A stretch of DNA of 64,000 nt, taken from the NCBI GenBank assembly GCA_030141605.1, contig JAQGDQ010000330.1, positions 1-64,000 on the forward strand, read 5' to 3'. A program made the position numbers and the translations under genes. This document shows, piece by piece, positions 38,101-50,395 of this stretch. Origin of the DNA: Tubiluchus corallicola (lineage: Eukaryota > Priapulida > Priapulimorpha > Priapulimorphida > Tubiluchidae). The notes under the pieces were generated by a model, which was given only the letters and a program-made list of their open reading frames with translations, was not told the DNA's origin and did not search any database. Positions within the stretch are counted from its first letter, which is position 1; the number at the start of each line of letters is the position of its first letter.

Positions 38101-41100
38101 TGAATATTAATATACTGTTAGCGGTGCGGTTTATGGGACTGGTATCTCCATCCAGTAGCATTATTACTAAACTAACAGAAGCAAGTGTAGTTTCTTTCAC
38201 TTCATCGCCTTTTTACACTGACAGTGGTTGTACACAGTTTGAGAATCCTTGAGAACCATTAAAGTAAAATGCCAAAAGCTCAATTAACGTTTTTTGATGT
38301 GCTTTGTTAATTATCCCATCCTTATTAGCAGCGAAAGTAGAGGGACATGTTTTCGCTCGTGGATGATGTTCAGCGGACGCTTCACAAAGAGGGCCCACAT
38401 ATGCCCAGAAAACATTAAAAAGAGCAGCATCAAGCAGCACCTCTGTTGAGTCAACAAGAGAATTTCACCTTTTGGATGCTCTTCAATACTGCCACGTGTT
38501 TGTCTGGTGAAAAACAAAGAAGGCTATGTTACATCACTTTTGTGTTTGCGGACAGAACAATACAATGGTCAATAATGTTCCTCAAACATTGTGTCTAGGC
38601 ATTGAAAACAAGAGAATTGCACCCTTGGCAACCCGTTCAATATTTCCAGGTGTTTGTCTGGCAAAATCAAATAAACAGCTGTATTACATCACATATAATG
38701 TTCATAAAGGATGCTGGTGAGAAAACAATGTTTTCAAATATATAGGAAACTTCAAACAGGCAAAAACCAAGATCAGAACGTACTATGACGCATGTTAATT
38801 TAGTAAATTAATGGATTTTTGTCCATATTTCTCCGACTTTTTTGATACCGAATGCTTATTGTTCCATTTGCCCTATTTTTTGCTGCCACATCTATATACC
38901 ACACTAAGACGAGACTTGAATCAGTCCAATACGGGCTCAAACCTGGGCCCACCCCATCTGCAATGAAAATATCATTCTCACCCTCTCACTTTATCAGTTA
39001 AGCATACTTATAAAAAACAAGGAAGAAAATATGTGCTTACAACTTGCGATTTGAATGCAGGAGGCCTTGCCACAGCTTTGGGCCTTCTGTAGTGTAAACA
39101 GTAAATTCAGTCCGTTTTACAACATAGAGACAGATATGTACATCAGATAAATTAAACCTGAACTCGTTCATCTTGAGGTGTAGACCAAGAACCCCAAAAC
39201 AGGCATCTACAGCAGGGTGCTAAGTAACATTAGAAAGGTTTCAGCTTTCAGTAAAACATAACACCCTTCAAGCTAAATATACAAAAGTAAAGTGCTGTTG
39301 CCATCATTGTTTTCATTCTTAGTAAATGCCATTAATAGTCTCCTTCACAGCTTCAAGTGCCGACATATAGTCTCTAAATTGTGATTGTCAATTTTTTGTA
39401 ATAATTCATTTTGGCTTAGTATTGTAAGCCAATTTCATTGCAAATTAATGCATTGATAGTAACTATTAAGAACATCAAATAATCCTTCAACACGCAAACC
39501 TTGTGGCTTCAATTCCAATGTTTTGAGCCACATATGGATGGATAGTTGTTACAAACAGTCAGAGGCGAAATTTTAGCTGCTTCTGCAGATATAGAGGCAG
39601 TGGATTTCTGGCAACAACTTTCTAACCTTGTTTAGCAGGCTACTTAAAACCGATAGCTGACATACTCATTCTTGCTGTCCTCAGGTGTGGCACAATGCGA
39701 GAAAACCATAATTGTTGATGAAATTTGAGTAAAATAAGTTCCCACCCTGAGCCATTTAATACACAATTTCATTATTAAAGAAATATATTAAAGTACGTTA
39801 GAATGACCATTCTGTTAATGCAGCTGAAGACGTTAGTAGGTGCTAATAAAATGTTCTCTAATGAAATTTGTGCTAATAAATACTGAATGGCTTTGAAATG
39901 CCAAATTTCTTTCAGTCATTCAATTTTAATTTTTAGGCTCTCGAGACTCTAGGAATGCCAGAACCTCGCAAGTCAATCTACCCAAAAGCATATCAGCTTA
40001 AAATCAGTAACACTTTATTTTCACTCGCATCTTATGATCTTCTTGAAAGCTGTCCTGAACTTACTGTGTGAAGCTGCATATATTATTGGATTGGCAGCAC
40101 TGTTGCAGAAGGCGAGAAGTAGAATGATCAGAAAAATATTATTGGGCACGGAGAATGTAGAGAGGTCATGAATCATTTGTGAGAGCAATGCTGGACCACA
40201 AGTAACAAAAAACACAACGGTGACAACTGTCAAAGTCCTAGTTGCCTTCATCTCAATCACATTTGTGTTAGTTTGTCGGTTCTGATCGCGAATTTGCAAA
40301 ATTTGCTTTCTTGCGGCTTTCCATATTAATACATACAGTATCAGCATGACAACCATAGGGAAAATAACCGTCATTATTGCGAAAACAGCACGCTTTACTA
40401 AATTGTATTCATCCAAGAACATCAAAATGACCGAGTAAAACCATACTGCAAATATGGCAATGGCTAGCATTCTCCTCGTGATGTAAATGTTGTACTTGTA
40501 AGGATGTAAAACTGCAAGGTATCTTTCAATTGCTATCAGACACAGGTGCGCTGTACCCACACTAAACACTATCAAGCGAACAAGCTCTAAATATTTAACA
40601 AGATGTGGTTGAGAAAACCAATATATGATTTCTACAGACATCCCCAATGGTCCATACAATAGATCCGTTGTTGCTAGTGACACGATAAGCACATTCATTT
40701 TTGTCTGCAGTTGTTCATACTTGTAAACTGCAATCACAACTAACAAGTTACCAATAATTATGACCAAAACTAGTGCTACTGCTATGCAGGAAACCATTAT
40801 GGACAGAGTAGAGGACCACTTATTAGCACTTTCAATGCTATCTGCTAGTATAGAAGAGTTTGTAAAATTTCCAAAAGACATTGCTAAAAAGAAGTATGTT
40901 TTTTGGTCACTCCTTAAGGTCATCAGCCATATGGACATCCAAAAAGTGTCTCCTCTCCCTGGGAAACATTGACAGTCAACATTGTTCAGCATCCATTCGG
41001 AAAAGCCGACCAGCTACCGTAGTAAGTGTCAGAACTTAAAAACAATGTTTCTCCACAGTGTAAAACACTGACAGTGAATACTGTTTACATTCCAGTCAGA

Positions 41101-44100
41101 AAATACGATTAGCTACCAGCTTAAAAATGAAATTTTCCAATGTTGTAACAGCAAAATTCCACTTATCTGGGAAAAACTGTTAATAGATGTCACTACATTA
41201 TGAACACCAATATACTGTTAGTAGCACGGTTTACACTGCTGGTATTGCCACCTAGTAGAATTATTATTAAACTAACAGGAACAAGTGTAGTTTTAAATTT
41301 GAGCTTGATGCTAGAAGAGCTGTGTGCAGAACATCACTTCTCTGCCCATTTACACTGACAGTGATTCATTTCACTGCATTTTGAGAGACCTTGATAACCA
41401 ATAAACTAATTTGTAACACTCATTTAACGATTTTTGATATGCTTCATTAACTACCCTATCCTTAATAGCATTGAAAGCAAAGAGAACTGCTTTCATTTGT
41501 GAATGACACTGGAATGTGTGCCACACACAAGAAGAGGTGCTTGTGTGTCGCAAAAGAACTAAAAAGCATCATCGAACTGTAGCAGCTGTGCCAATGAAAG
41601 ACTCACACACTTGGCCTGCTGTTCAATGCTGAAGGACAAAACCAAACAAACAATTCTATATTACATAAACTGAGTTTAACACGTCGTTTATTGAATACAG
41701 ATAATTGTTTCACCATAAATGCCATTTTCAAAGCTAAAAATTAAACCAAGAGAAATAAACACTACATTTCCGACACTAAAATCACACAACCATTACAAAA
41801 TCAAAACAGTGAAAACTAACTGAACATTCTAAATAGTGCAGAAAATATGCAGGACCTTGGAGACAACTGAGGCTTTGTATATTGAAATGCTTGCAGAGCA
41901 TTTCACAAAGTTTTTCTTTGTACCATTTCATTACATTTGTGCCAACAGAGGACAGCAGTATGTAGTCACAAGTCTCTTAGACATTTTTAAAATGCAAAGT
42001 TCTTAATCACGGTCATGATTTTAAATGCCGAATATGTTTTCTTTCAAATATTAGAATTTTAATTTAAAACTGTTTTACTTTCCGCTCTAAGCATAGAATT
42101 ATAATACCTTAATTGTAACTGTAATAACAATTTTAAGTTAAAAATATTAAAGCAATCTTACTGTGAATTAATGCCTTGACAATGACAATTGAGATACCAA
42201 AATTATCTGGTCACAAGCGACAATAATTGGTTTTAGTTTTAAAGTTTGAAATCATTCAAGGGCAGTTATTAAAACAAATCAAAAGGAGGATTTCAATTCC
42301 TTCAACAGTTGTAAGAAGATAGATTTATGGTAACAACTTTGCAACTCTATTTACCAGTAAAATGGAGCATGTGTTATACTCATTCTCACAGCAAGGAGCC
42401 AGAGTTTTCAGTCTGACATAATCATTAACATTTAGTGTTGCATGATGGCATTTACCTAGTCACTTTCATTTGCATCTAATGATCTTCTTGAAAGCCGTCC
42501 TGAACTTGCCATGTGAAGCTGCATATATTATTGGATTGGCAGCACTGTTGTAGGGGGTGAGGAGAAGAATTATTACAAACACATTATTGGGCACGGAGAT
42601 TGTAGAGAGGTCATGAATCAGTCGTGTGAGCAGCGCCGGACCACAAGTAACAAAAAACACCACGGTGACAACTGTCAAAGTCCTAGTTGCCTTCATCTCA
42701 ATCACATTTGTGTTAGTTTGTCGGTTCTGATCATGAATTTGCAAAATTTGTTTTCTTGCGGCTTTCCATATCAATATCAAACAGTTTAGATTAACTGACG
42801 TCAGTTGCAACATTAGTAAAGTACAGTTTCACTCTCAATTCTAAATGTAGAGCGATAATTTCTAACTTGCGACTGTATTAACATATTTCAGTTAAAAATC
42901 TTAAAGCAATCTTACAGTGAATTAATGCTTTAATAATGACAATTAAGAAATCAAAATAATATTGCAGGAAACAATAACAGTGATTTTAGATCTACTGTTT
43001 TAAACCATAGAAGGACTGCTATTAGAATTAGAAGAAATCAAGACACCAAGTTGTGAGTCCATTTAGTCCATTAATTTCTGGCTACTCTACTTGCTAGCTA
43101 AATTAAGCATACGCTATATTCATTCTCGCTGTACCTTGTGAAGCTAGAGTGTTCAGTCTGACACAGTGAAGTTTATTAATCACAGTCTTGCTGGAAGGGC
43201 AGGATCTCTGTGAGGCAAACTACAAAAAAGCATTTCTGTATAATCATTAACATTTACTGTCATGTTAAATCACTTATCCAGTCACTTTCACTTGCATCTA
43301 ATGGTCTTCTTGAAGGCCATTCAGAACTTACTGTGGGAAGCTGCATATATTATTGGATTGGCAGCACTGTTGCAGAAGCCAAGCAACACAAGAAGCTTAG
43401 AAATTTTCTTGGACAAGGAGAATGTATTCAGCTTGATGATTAGTCCTGCGATTGCTGATGGGCCCCAACAAATAAAGAACACTGAGGTGACCATGGTCAG
43501 AGTCTTTGTTGCCTTCATCTCTGTCACTTTTACGCTGGCTTCCCGGTTTTGATTGTGAATTTGTAAAAGCTGCCTCCTCTCGGCTTTCCATATTAATGTA
43601 TACAGCAGCAACATAATAGACATGGGTAAAAAAAGTTGTTATGATGAAAATGACCCCCATTTCCGGGCATACCAAAATGAATGAGTAAAACCATGCACGC
43701 TATAACTATGGCAATAGCTAACATTCTACTCAAGACGTAAAGGTTGTACTTGCAAGGATGTAAAACCACAAGGTATCTTTCAAAGGCTATCAGCCACAGG
43801 TGCATTGTACCGACACTAAACACTACATGAACAGTAACTAAAAGCAATCTATGACGTGATTGAAATAACCAAAACATAACTTCAAAAGGAGGCTCCAACA
43901 ACAAATACAATAAATCCGTTACGGCCAGTGACACAATAAGCACATTCATTTTTGTCTCCAACTGTTTGTACTTGTAAGATGCAATTATATGTAACAAATT
44001 GCCACTAATTATAACCAAGGTCAATACTACTGCTATGCACGAAGTCACTATGAGTACAGTACGGGACCATCTATGAGTATTGCTAATGCTATCTGATAGA

Positions 44101-47100
44101 ACAGAAAAGAGTATTTCCATAGAACATTGCTAAATAAAGAAGTAATGACTCAAGAGTTTTTTGGTCACTCTGTAAGATCATCAATCATATGGTCACCCCA
44201 AAAGCGGTCTCTAGGAAACCTTGACAGAAAACACTGTCGACATTCTATTCAGAAAAGCCAATCAGCTACTATAGTTAAGTGTCACAGCTTAAAAATGAAG
44301 TTTTCCAAAGGTGCATCCGTAAAAGCCGTTACACGAAATCAAAAGATTCAAACTCAATTTCGGATCAATAAAACCCTCTACATTTCTAACTGATTTCACT
44401 GGTTGCCAAAAATTGTCAATAGATATCACTACGTTATGAATATTAATATACAGTTAGCAACACGGTTTACATGACTGGTATTTGCTATCTAGTAGAATTG
44501 CTACTAAACTAATAGCAGCAAGTGTAGCTTTAAGCATCAGTTTACGCTACAGGAAAGCAGCCAGCCACTTCTTTGTCTATTTACACTGATAGACGCTGAT
44601 CACACAGCACTCTGAGAAACCTTCATAACCACTTAACTAAATCGTCAAAAACTCAACATTTTTGAATGTGCTTCGTTAACTGTCTATTCTGAATAGCACT
44701 GAAAGCAGAAAGAACTGTCTTCACTTGCGGATGATTTTTGTGGATAATGCTTCATAAAAACAGCTGCACATTTGCCCAAAAAACCATTAAAAAGAGTAGC
44801 ATCAAGCAGCAATAGCTGAGTCAACAAGAGAATTACATCTTTTTGATGCTCTTCAATGTTGCCGCACATTTGGGTAACAAACAAACATCTCTACATGTTA
44901 TATCACTTGTGTTGATCAGAACACAACTTCAAATACCGCATTTAGACCACGAGAGTAAGAGAATCACACCCTTGGCCAGCTGTTTGTTTGATAACACCAG
45001 ACAAGCAACTTGTGTAACACTGATGAAAGAATGCTGATGAGAACACAATGCTTCAAAATACATAGCAAACTTTAAAACTGGTGACAGACCTTACCGCAAT
45101 CATCAATAGCCCATTCATTGACTATTAGCTGAACTGAATTTTACATTTCATAATTTCTTCCTGCTGATATCACGTGTGCACATGCAACACTTTGAAGTGC
45201 ACAGATTTCACTAACATAATCTGAACAGCACCATCACAAACGATCCACAAAATAATCTGGAAAATCCAAATGCATTATGACACTTGGTAATTCATTTTCT
45301 AGTTCAAAAGGGTCTCAGTCTACCACAAATAAAACTAAAGATATTAATGGAATTTTTGTTAATACAGTTCCAACTTTTTCGACACTGAGTTCCTACTAGC
45401 GAGTTCTCGCATTCTCATTTTCTTTATCAGACAAGTACACCTATCAAAAACAGTGCAAAAATGTGTTTATCACTTTTATGCTTTGAACGCATTAGGTCCT
45501 GTCACAGATTCAGCCCTGCTGTAGTGTAAACAGTAAATTTAGCCCGTTTACTATATAGACATAGCTTTCGAATTCATATCAACCAAATGTGAACTAGTGT
45601 CTCCAGAGGTCTTTATTTTCATTCGCATCTTATGATCTTCTTGAAGGCCATTCTGAATTTACTGTGTGAAGCTGCGTATATTACTGGATTGGCAGCATTG
45701 TTGCAGAGGCTGAGGGCTGCAGTGATTGTAAAAACATTATTGGGCATGGCAAACGTAGAGAAGTCATCAATCATTTGTGCAAGCATTGCTGGACCACAAG
45801 TAACAAAAAACACAACGGTGACAACTGTCAAAGTCCTAGTTGCCTTCATCTCAATCACATATGTGTTAGTTTGTCGGTTTTGATCATGAATTTGCAAAAT
45901 TTGTTTTCTTGCGGCTTTCCATATCAATACATACAGTACCAGCATGACAACCATAGGGAAAATAATAGTGAATATTGTAAAAACAGCAAACTTGACTAAC
46001 CAGTATTCAATCAAGTACATCAAAATGACTGAGTAAAACCATACTGCAAATATGGCAATGGCTAGCATTCTTCTCGTAACATAAGTGTTGTATTTGTAAG
46101 GATATAAAACTGCAAGGTATCTTTCAGTTGCTATCAGACACAGGTGTGCTGTACCAACACTAAACATTATCAAGCGAACAATCACTAAATGTTCTACAAG
46201 ACCTGTTAGAGAAAACCAATATATGATTTCTACAAACATCCCAAATGGTCCATACAATAGATCCGTTACAGCCAGTGACACGATAAGCACATTCATTTTT
46301 GTCTGCAGTTGTTCATACTTGTAAACTGCAATCACAACTAACAAATTACCAATAATTATGACCAAAACTAGTGCTACTGATATGCAGAAAATCATTATGG
46401 ACAGAGTAGAGGACCAGTTATCAGCACTTTCATTGCTACCTGCTAGTATAGAAGAGTTTGTAAAATTTCCGAAAGACATTGCTAAAAAGAAGTATGTTTT
46501 TTGGTCACTCCTTAAGGTCATCAGCCATATGGACATCCGAAAGGTGTCTCATCTCCCTGGGAAACATTGACAGTCAACATTGTTCACCTTCCATTCGGAA
46601 AAGCCGACCAGCTACCGTAGTAAGTGTCAGAACTTTAAAAACAATGTTTCTCCACAATGTAGTGGTGAAAGCAGTCACACAGAAAGCAAAAGACCCAAGG
46701 CCCAATTTCCAGCGGACAATAAAAGTTACCCTCTTCATTCTCGTTGATTTCACTATTTCATCAAAAACCGTTAACAGATGTCACTACATTATGAATATTT
46801 TATTGTTAGCAGGGTTGTTTACAGGACTGGCATGCTTTATTAGTAAACCCGCGCTTGACATTACCGGAGCTGTTAGCAGCCCATCGCGTCTCTGTCTTTT
46901 TACAATGACAGTGGTTGATTGCATAGCACTTTAAGAAACCTTGATAACCATTAAACTAAACCGTCAAATACTCAATTAACATTTTTTGATATGCTTCGTT
47001 AATTATCCAGTTCTTAGTAGCATTGAAAAGCAAAGACACCTGTTTTCATTTTCAGATGATGTTCAATGAAATCTTCACACTGAGAGCTACACATTTGCCT

Positions 47101-48898
47101 ACAAAATAACTAAAAAGAGCAGCATCTAGCAGATGACCCAACAAGAGAATTACTTCTTTCTGATGTCCTCCAATGTCGCCATGTGTTTGTTTGGTAACAC
47201 CAAGCAAACAACTCTATATTGCATCAATTATGTGTTCATGGAGGTGAGAACACAAGGTCTGAAAGCGCATGGGAAACTTCAAACATTGTCCAGGCATTAA
47301 AAACAAGAGAATACAAGGCCGGAAAATATGCAGCAAACCTCACACATTGTGTCTAGACATTGGAAACAAGAAAACACAAGGCTGGAAAATATATAAAACG
47401 TTTATGCTGAAAGTCAATAAGACGTAGGAATTACAAACAGCATTCACCCTGTCATTTCAGCTGGGCATTTCACTCACACCTACTGAATATCATACTGAAG
47501 GCCGTCCTGAGCTTAATGTGCGAAGCAGCATATATTACTGGATTAGCAGCACAGTTGCTGAAGCTGAGGAAGAGTAGGAGCACAAAAACTATCCCGGGCA
47601 TTGATCACGCCGAGGAGCTCATTGATCATTTCTGCAACTGATGCTGGACCACAGCAAATAAAGAAGACACCAGCGAGTAGTGTCAAAGTCCTCGTTGCTT
47701 TCATCTCTGTCACTATTACAAAAGCTTCCTGGTTTTGATCGTGAGTTTGCAAAAGCCGCCTCCTCGCGACTTTCCATATTAGAGCAGTAACATAATAAAC
47801 ATAGGGAAAAAACTGTCATAATAATATTAAACACTATTATAAACATAGGAAAACCAAAACGATTGAACAAGCCCATGCTACAGATAATGTTTTGCTGGTG
47901 ACATAAGTGCTGTTTTTACATGGACGTAAAACCACCAAGTATCTTTCAAAAGCTATCACACACAGGTGTGCTTCACAGACACTAAACACTACAATGTGAA
48001 CAGTGCTTAAAGAAAATCTATAATGCGCTTGAAATAGCCAATACATAACCTCTAAAGGGAGTGCCAAGAGCCCATATAATAGATCTGTTATGGCTAGTGA
48101 CACGAAAAGCACGTTCATTCTCGTCCGCAGTCGTTCATACTTGTGAACTGCAATCACGATTACCAAGTTGCCAGTAATTATCACCATGATTAGCACTACT
48201 GCTATGCGGAAACCTACCACTGAGGTGACTACAGGCCATTCATGTATACCACTAATGTTTGCTGCTGGTGTAGAAAAGCTTGTAACATCTTTGGCAGACA
48301 TTGCTAAAGCAAGCTGCAACTGCAAGAGTTGTTAACAAGTTGTTTGGTCACTGCTAAAGCAAGCTGCAACTGCAAGAGTTGTTAACAAGTTGTTTGGTCA
48401 CTGCTAAAGCAAGCTGCAACTACAAGAGTTGTTAACAAGTTGTTTGGTCACTGCTAAAACAAGCTGCAATTACAACAGCAAAAAATGAAAGTATCAATAC
48501 ATGTTATAAAAAACAGAACTCACTTAGCTATTACGCTAGTGCCAGGAGGTATATGTATATGTGATGTTTATCTTGAATTGGACAAGGTTGCAGTTAACCG
48601 GGAAACGATTTTCAGGGACAGAATTCTACAGTTAAGAAGTTGGAGAAAAAATGGGTTTGCAAGGAGCTGTTCTATCTCTAGGAATTTATGAGACATGCCT
48701 TAGGCCAGGATTTCTCAACCCTTTTTTCTAATATATCCTCCCACTAAGATAATACAAGCAGCCTGGATATTAAGACTTATTAAATACAAAATGGTACCAA
48801 AATGGATATCAAAGGTTCAAATTGCAATGCGATTACACAGATGCTATGCATTAACATCATAAACATACCACTTTTCAATATCCAATACTAAACTTATA

Positions 48899-48962
<64 letters not shown>

Positions 48963-50364
48963 AAAACGATAATCATTTCTATAAGAACAAGCGCTCTGCG
49001 TGCCATACTCAAAGTTTGTTGTATACACAAACCATTCAGAGCCACTGTTTCAATACAAAAACATGAACAAACATCTGTAAAAGTAAGTTTCCCTTTGTCT
49101 GCTGAATGGAACTAGGTTTAGGACAAAGTAATCTTTCGGTAGTCATCCTAGGGCCTGTAAACTGTTCTGTGAACCCCCAGAGATTTCACGAACTCCCAGC
49201 TTGAGAATGCCTGACCTAGAGTAAGCAGGAGAAGAACTAATGGCAAATCTAATCTACATACAAATCAGACTTTGTCTAAAACCAGGATGTATAATGGGTA
49301 TGTACCAAGTACGGACTACGGACTTGAATGTAGACACAAGAAGCAACATGTGCTACATAAAAGGGGGTTTTCAAACAAAAATGTGGGCCGTTGACCTAAA
49401 AACCAAAACAAGAATGTGGGCCTTTGACCTCAAAACTATGAAAAAAATGTGGGCTTATGGCTTTTGCAATTTCTTCGTGTGTCAGCTAGCAAATTTGGTT
49501 ACATTTTTGCAATGTAGGCACAAACAAGACTCCATATATGGATTCTGTTTAGACTGTGTGCAAACTGGTGCATACGTGGTACAAATCGGATGTGAAAAAT
49601 CCGCATGAAATCTACAATAATGAAAGAGATGACGTTGCAATATTTACGCAGTAAAATAATCTTAATCTAGAAATAATGTTACCCCGATTCGATGTGCCGA
49701 GCTGTACTGACAAGCTTCTTGGTCCAGTTTACATAGCCGTCCTCTCCGGTAAACATCATTGACGCCCAACAACAAGCGATAAGTCCGCCGGCTCGACTCC
49801 CTGCAAAACAACAAACACTGTAAACAAAAACCGCTATTGTAAACAATAACTCCTGCTATACTAGAGAAAAAATATGCCAGTTTAGCGATTTTAAAGGATC
49901 ACATTCGACAGTGATCCAGGTTCCTGTCTCTCCACAAGCATCCACTTTAAGCAGGTTCTGCTTGGTCGCATATATCAGTTTGCGGTGTACAACTACTCCC
50001 CTCCTTACCTATTCTGAGTTAAAGCAAACACAGAAACAAACAAGAGAAATGAGTAAAGTTTCACACCTGAAAAAAACTTGATTACCTGCGAGAGTGGGAG
50101 AAGCATAGATGCCGCCTGGCCAATCAGGTGCACAGAAAAACTGCTTTCGACGATATTTGTTATCACTATAACATATCACAGATGATCCTTTAGGAGCGTA
50201 GCCATACTGAAAGAAAATACACAACAATTGTACAGGCATTCCATAAACTGAGAGATTGTTAGAAATGAAATATGGAACTGTTTAGTGTACATGTCTCTCT
50301 CTCCCCCTCTCTCTCTCTCACACACTCTCTCTCCCTCTCCCTCTCTCGCTCTCTCTCTCCCTCC

Positions 50365-50395
<31 letters not shown>

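Larger units (their letters stand above)
22940..49682 (-). other. Giant intron of lyase copy B hosting the GPCR array
   Basis: Bounded by the exon 10 donor (GG|gtaaca at 49683/49682) and the exon 11 acceptor (ttttag at 22940). The homologous intron in copy A is 557 bp. It contains a tandem repeat (24000-24680), a MITE, ten GPCR copies from 25736 to 48301, an R2 element, and a (TG)n run. The split codon is completed correctly across it (GG|T), so it is a real intron rather than a gene broken in two. Confidence 0.85.

Noticed and set aside
40882-40992. 37-codon N-terminal extension of GPCR copy 6 (and 19 codons for copy 9)
   Set aside because: It lies in the conserved leader and is absent from the aligned paralogues; start placed at the shared MSxxN position. 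Kept as a possibility in findings.
49240-49608. 122-codon frame with a KMWA(V/F)DLKT repeat
   Set aside because: Created by a small local 33-bp duplication; no family features and no splice partners.
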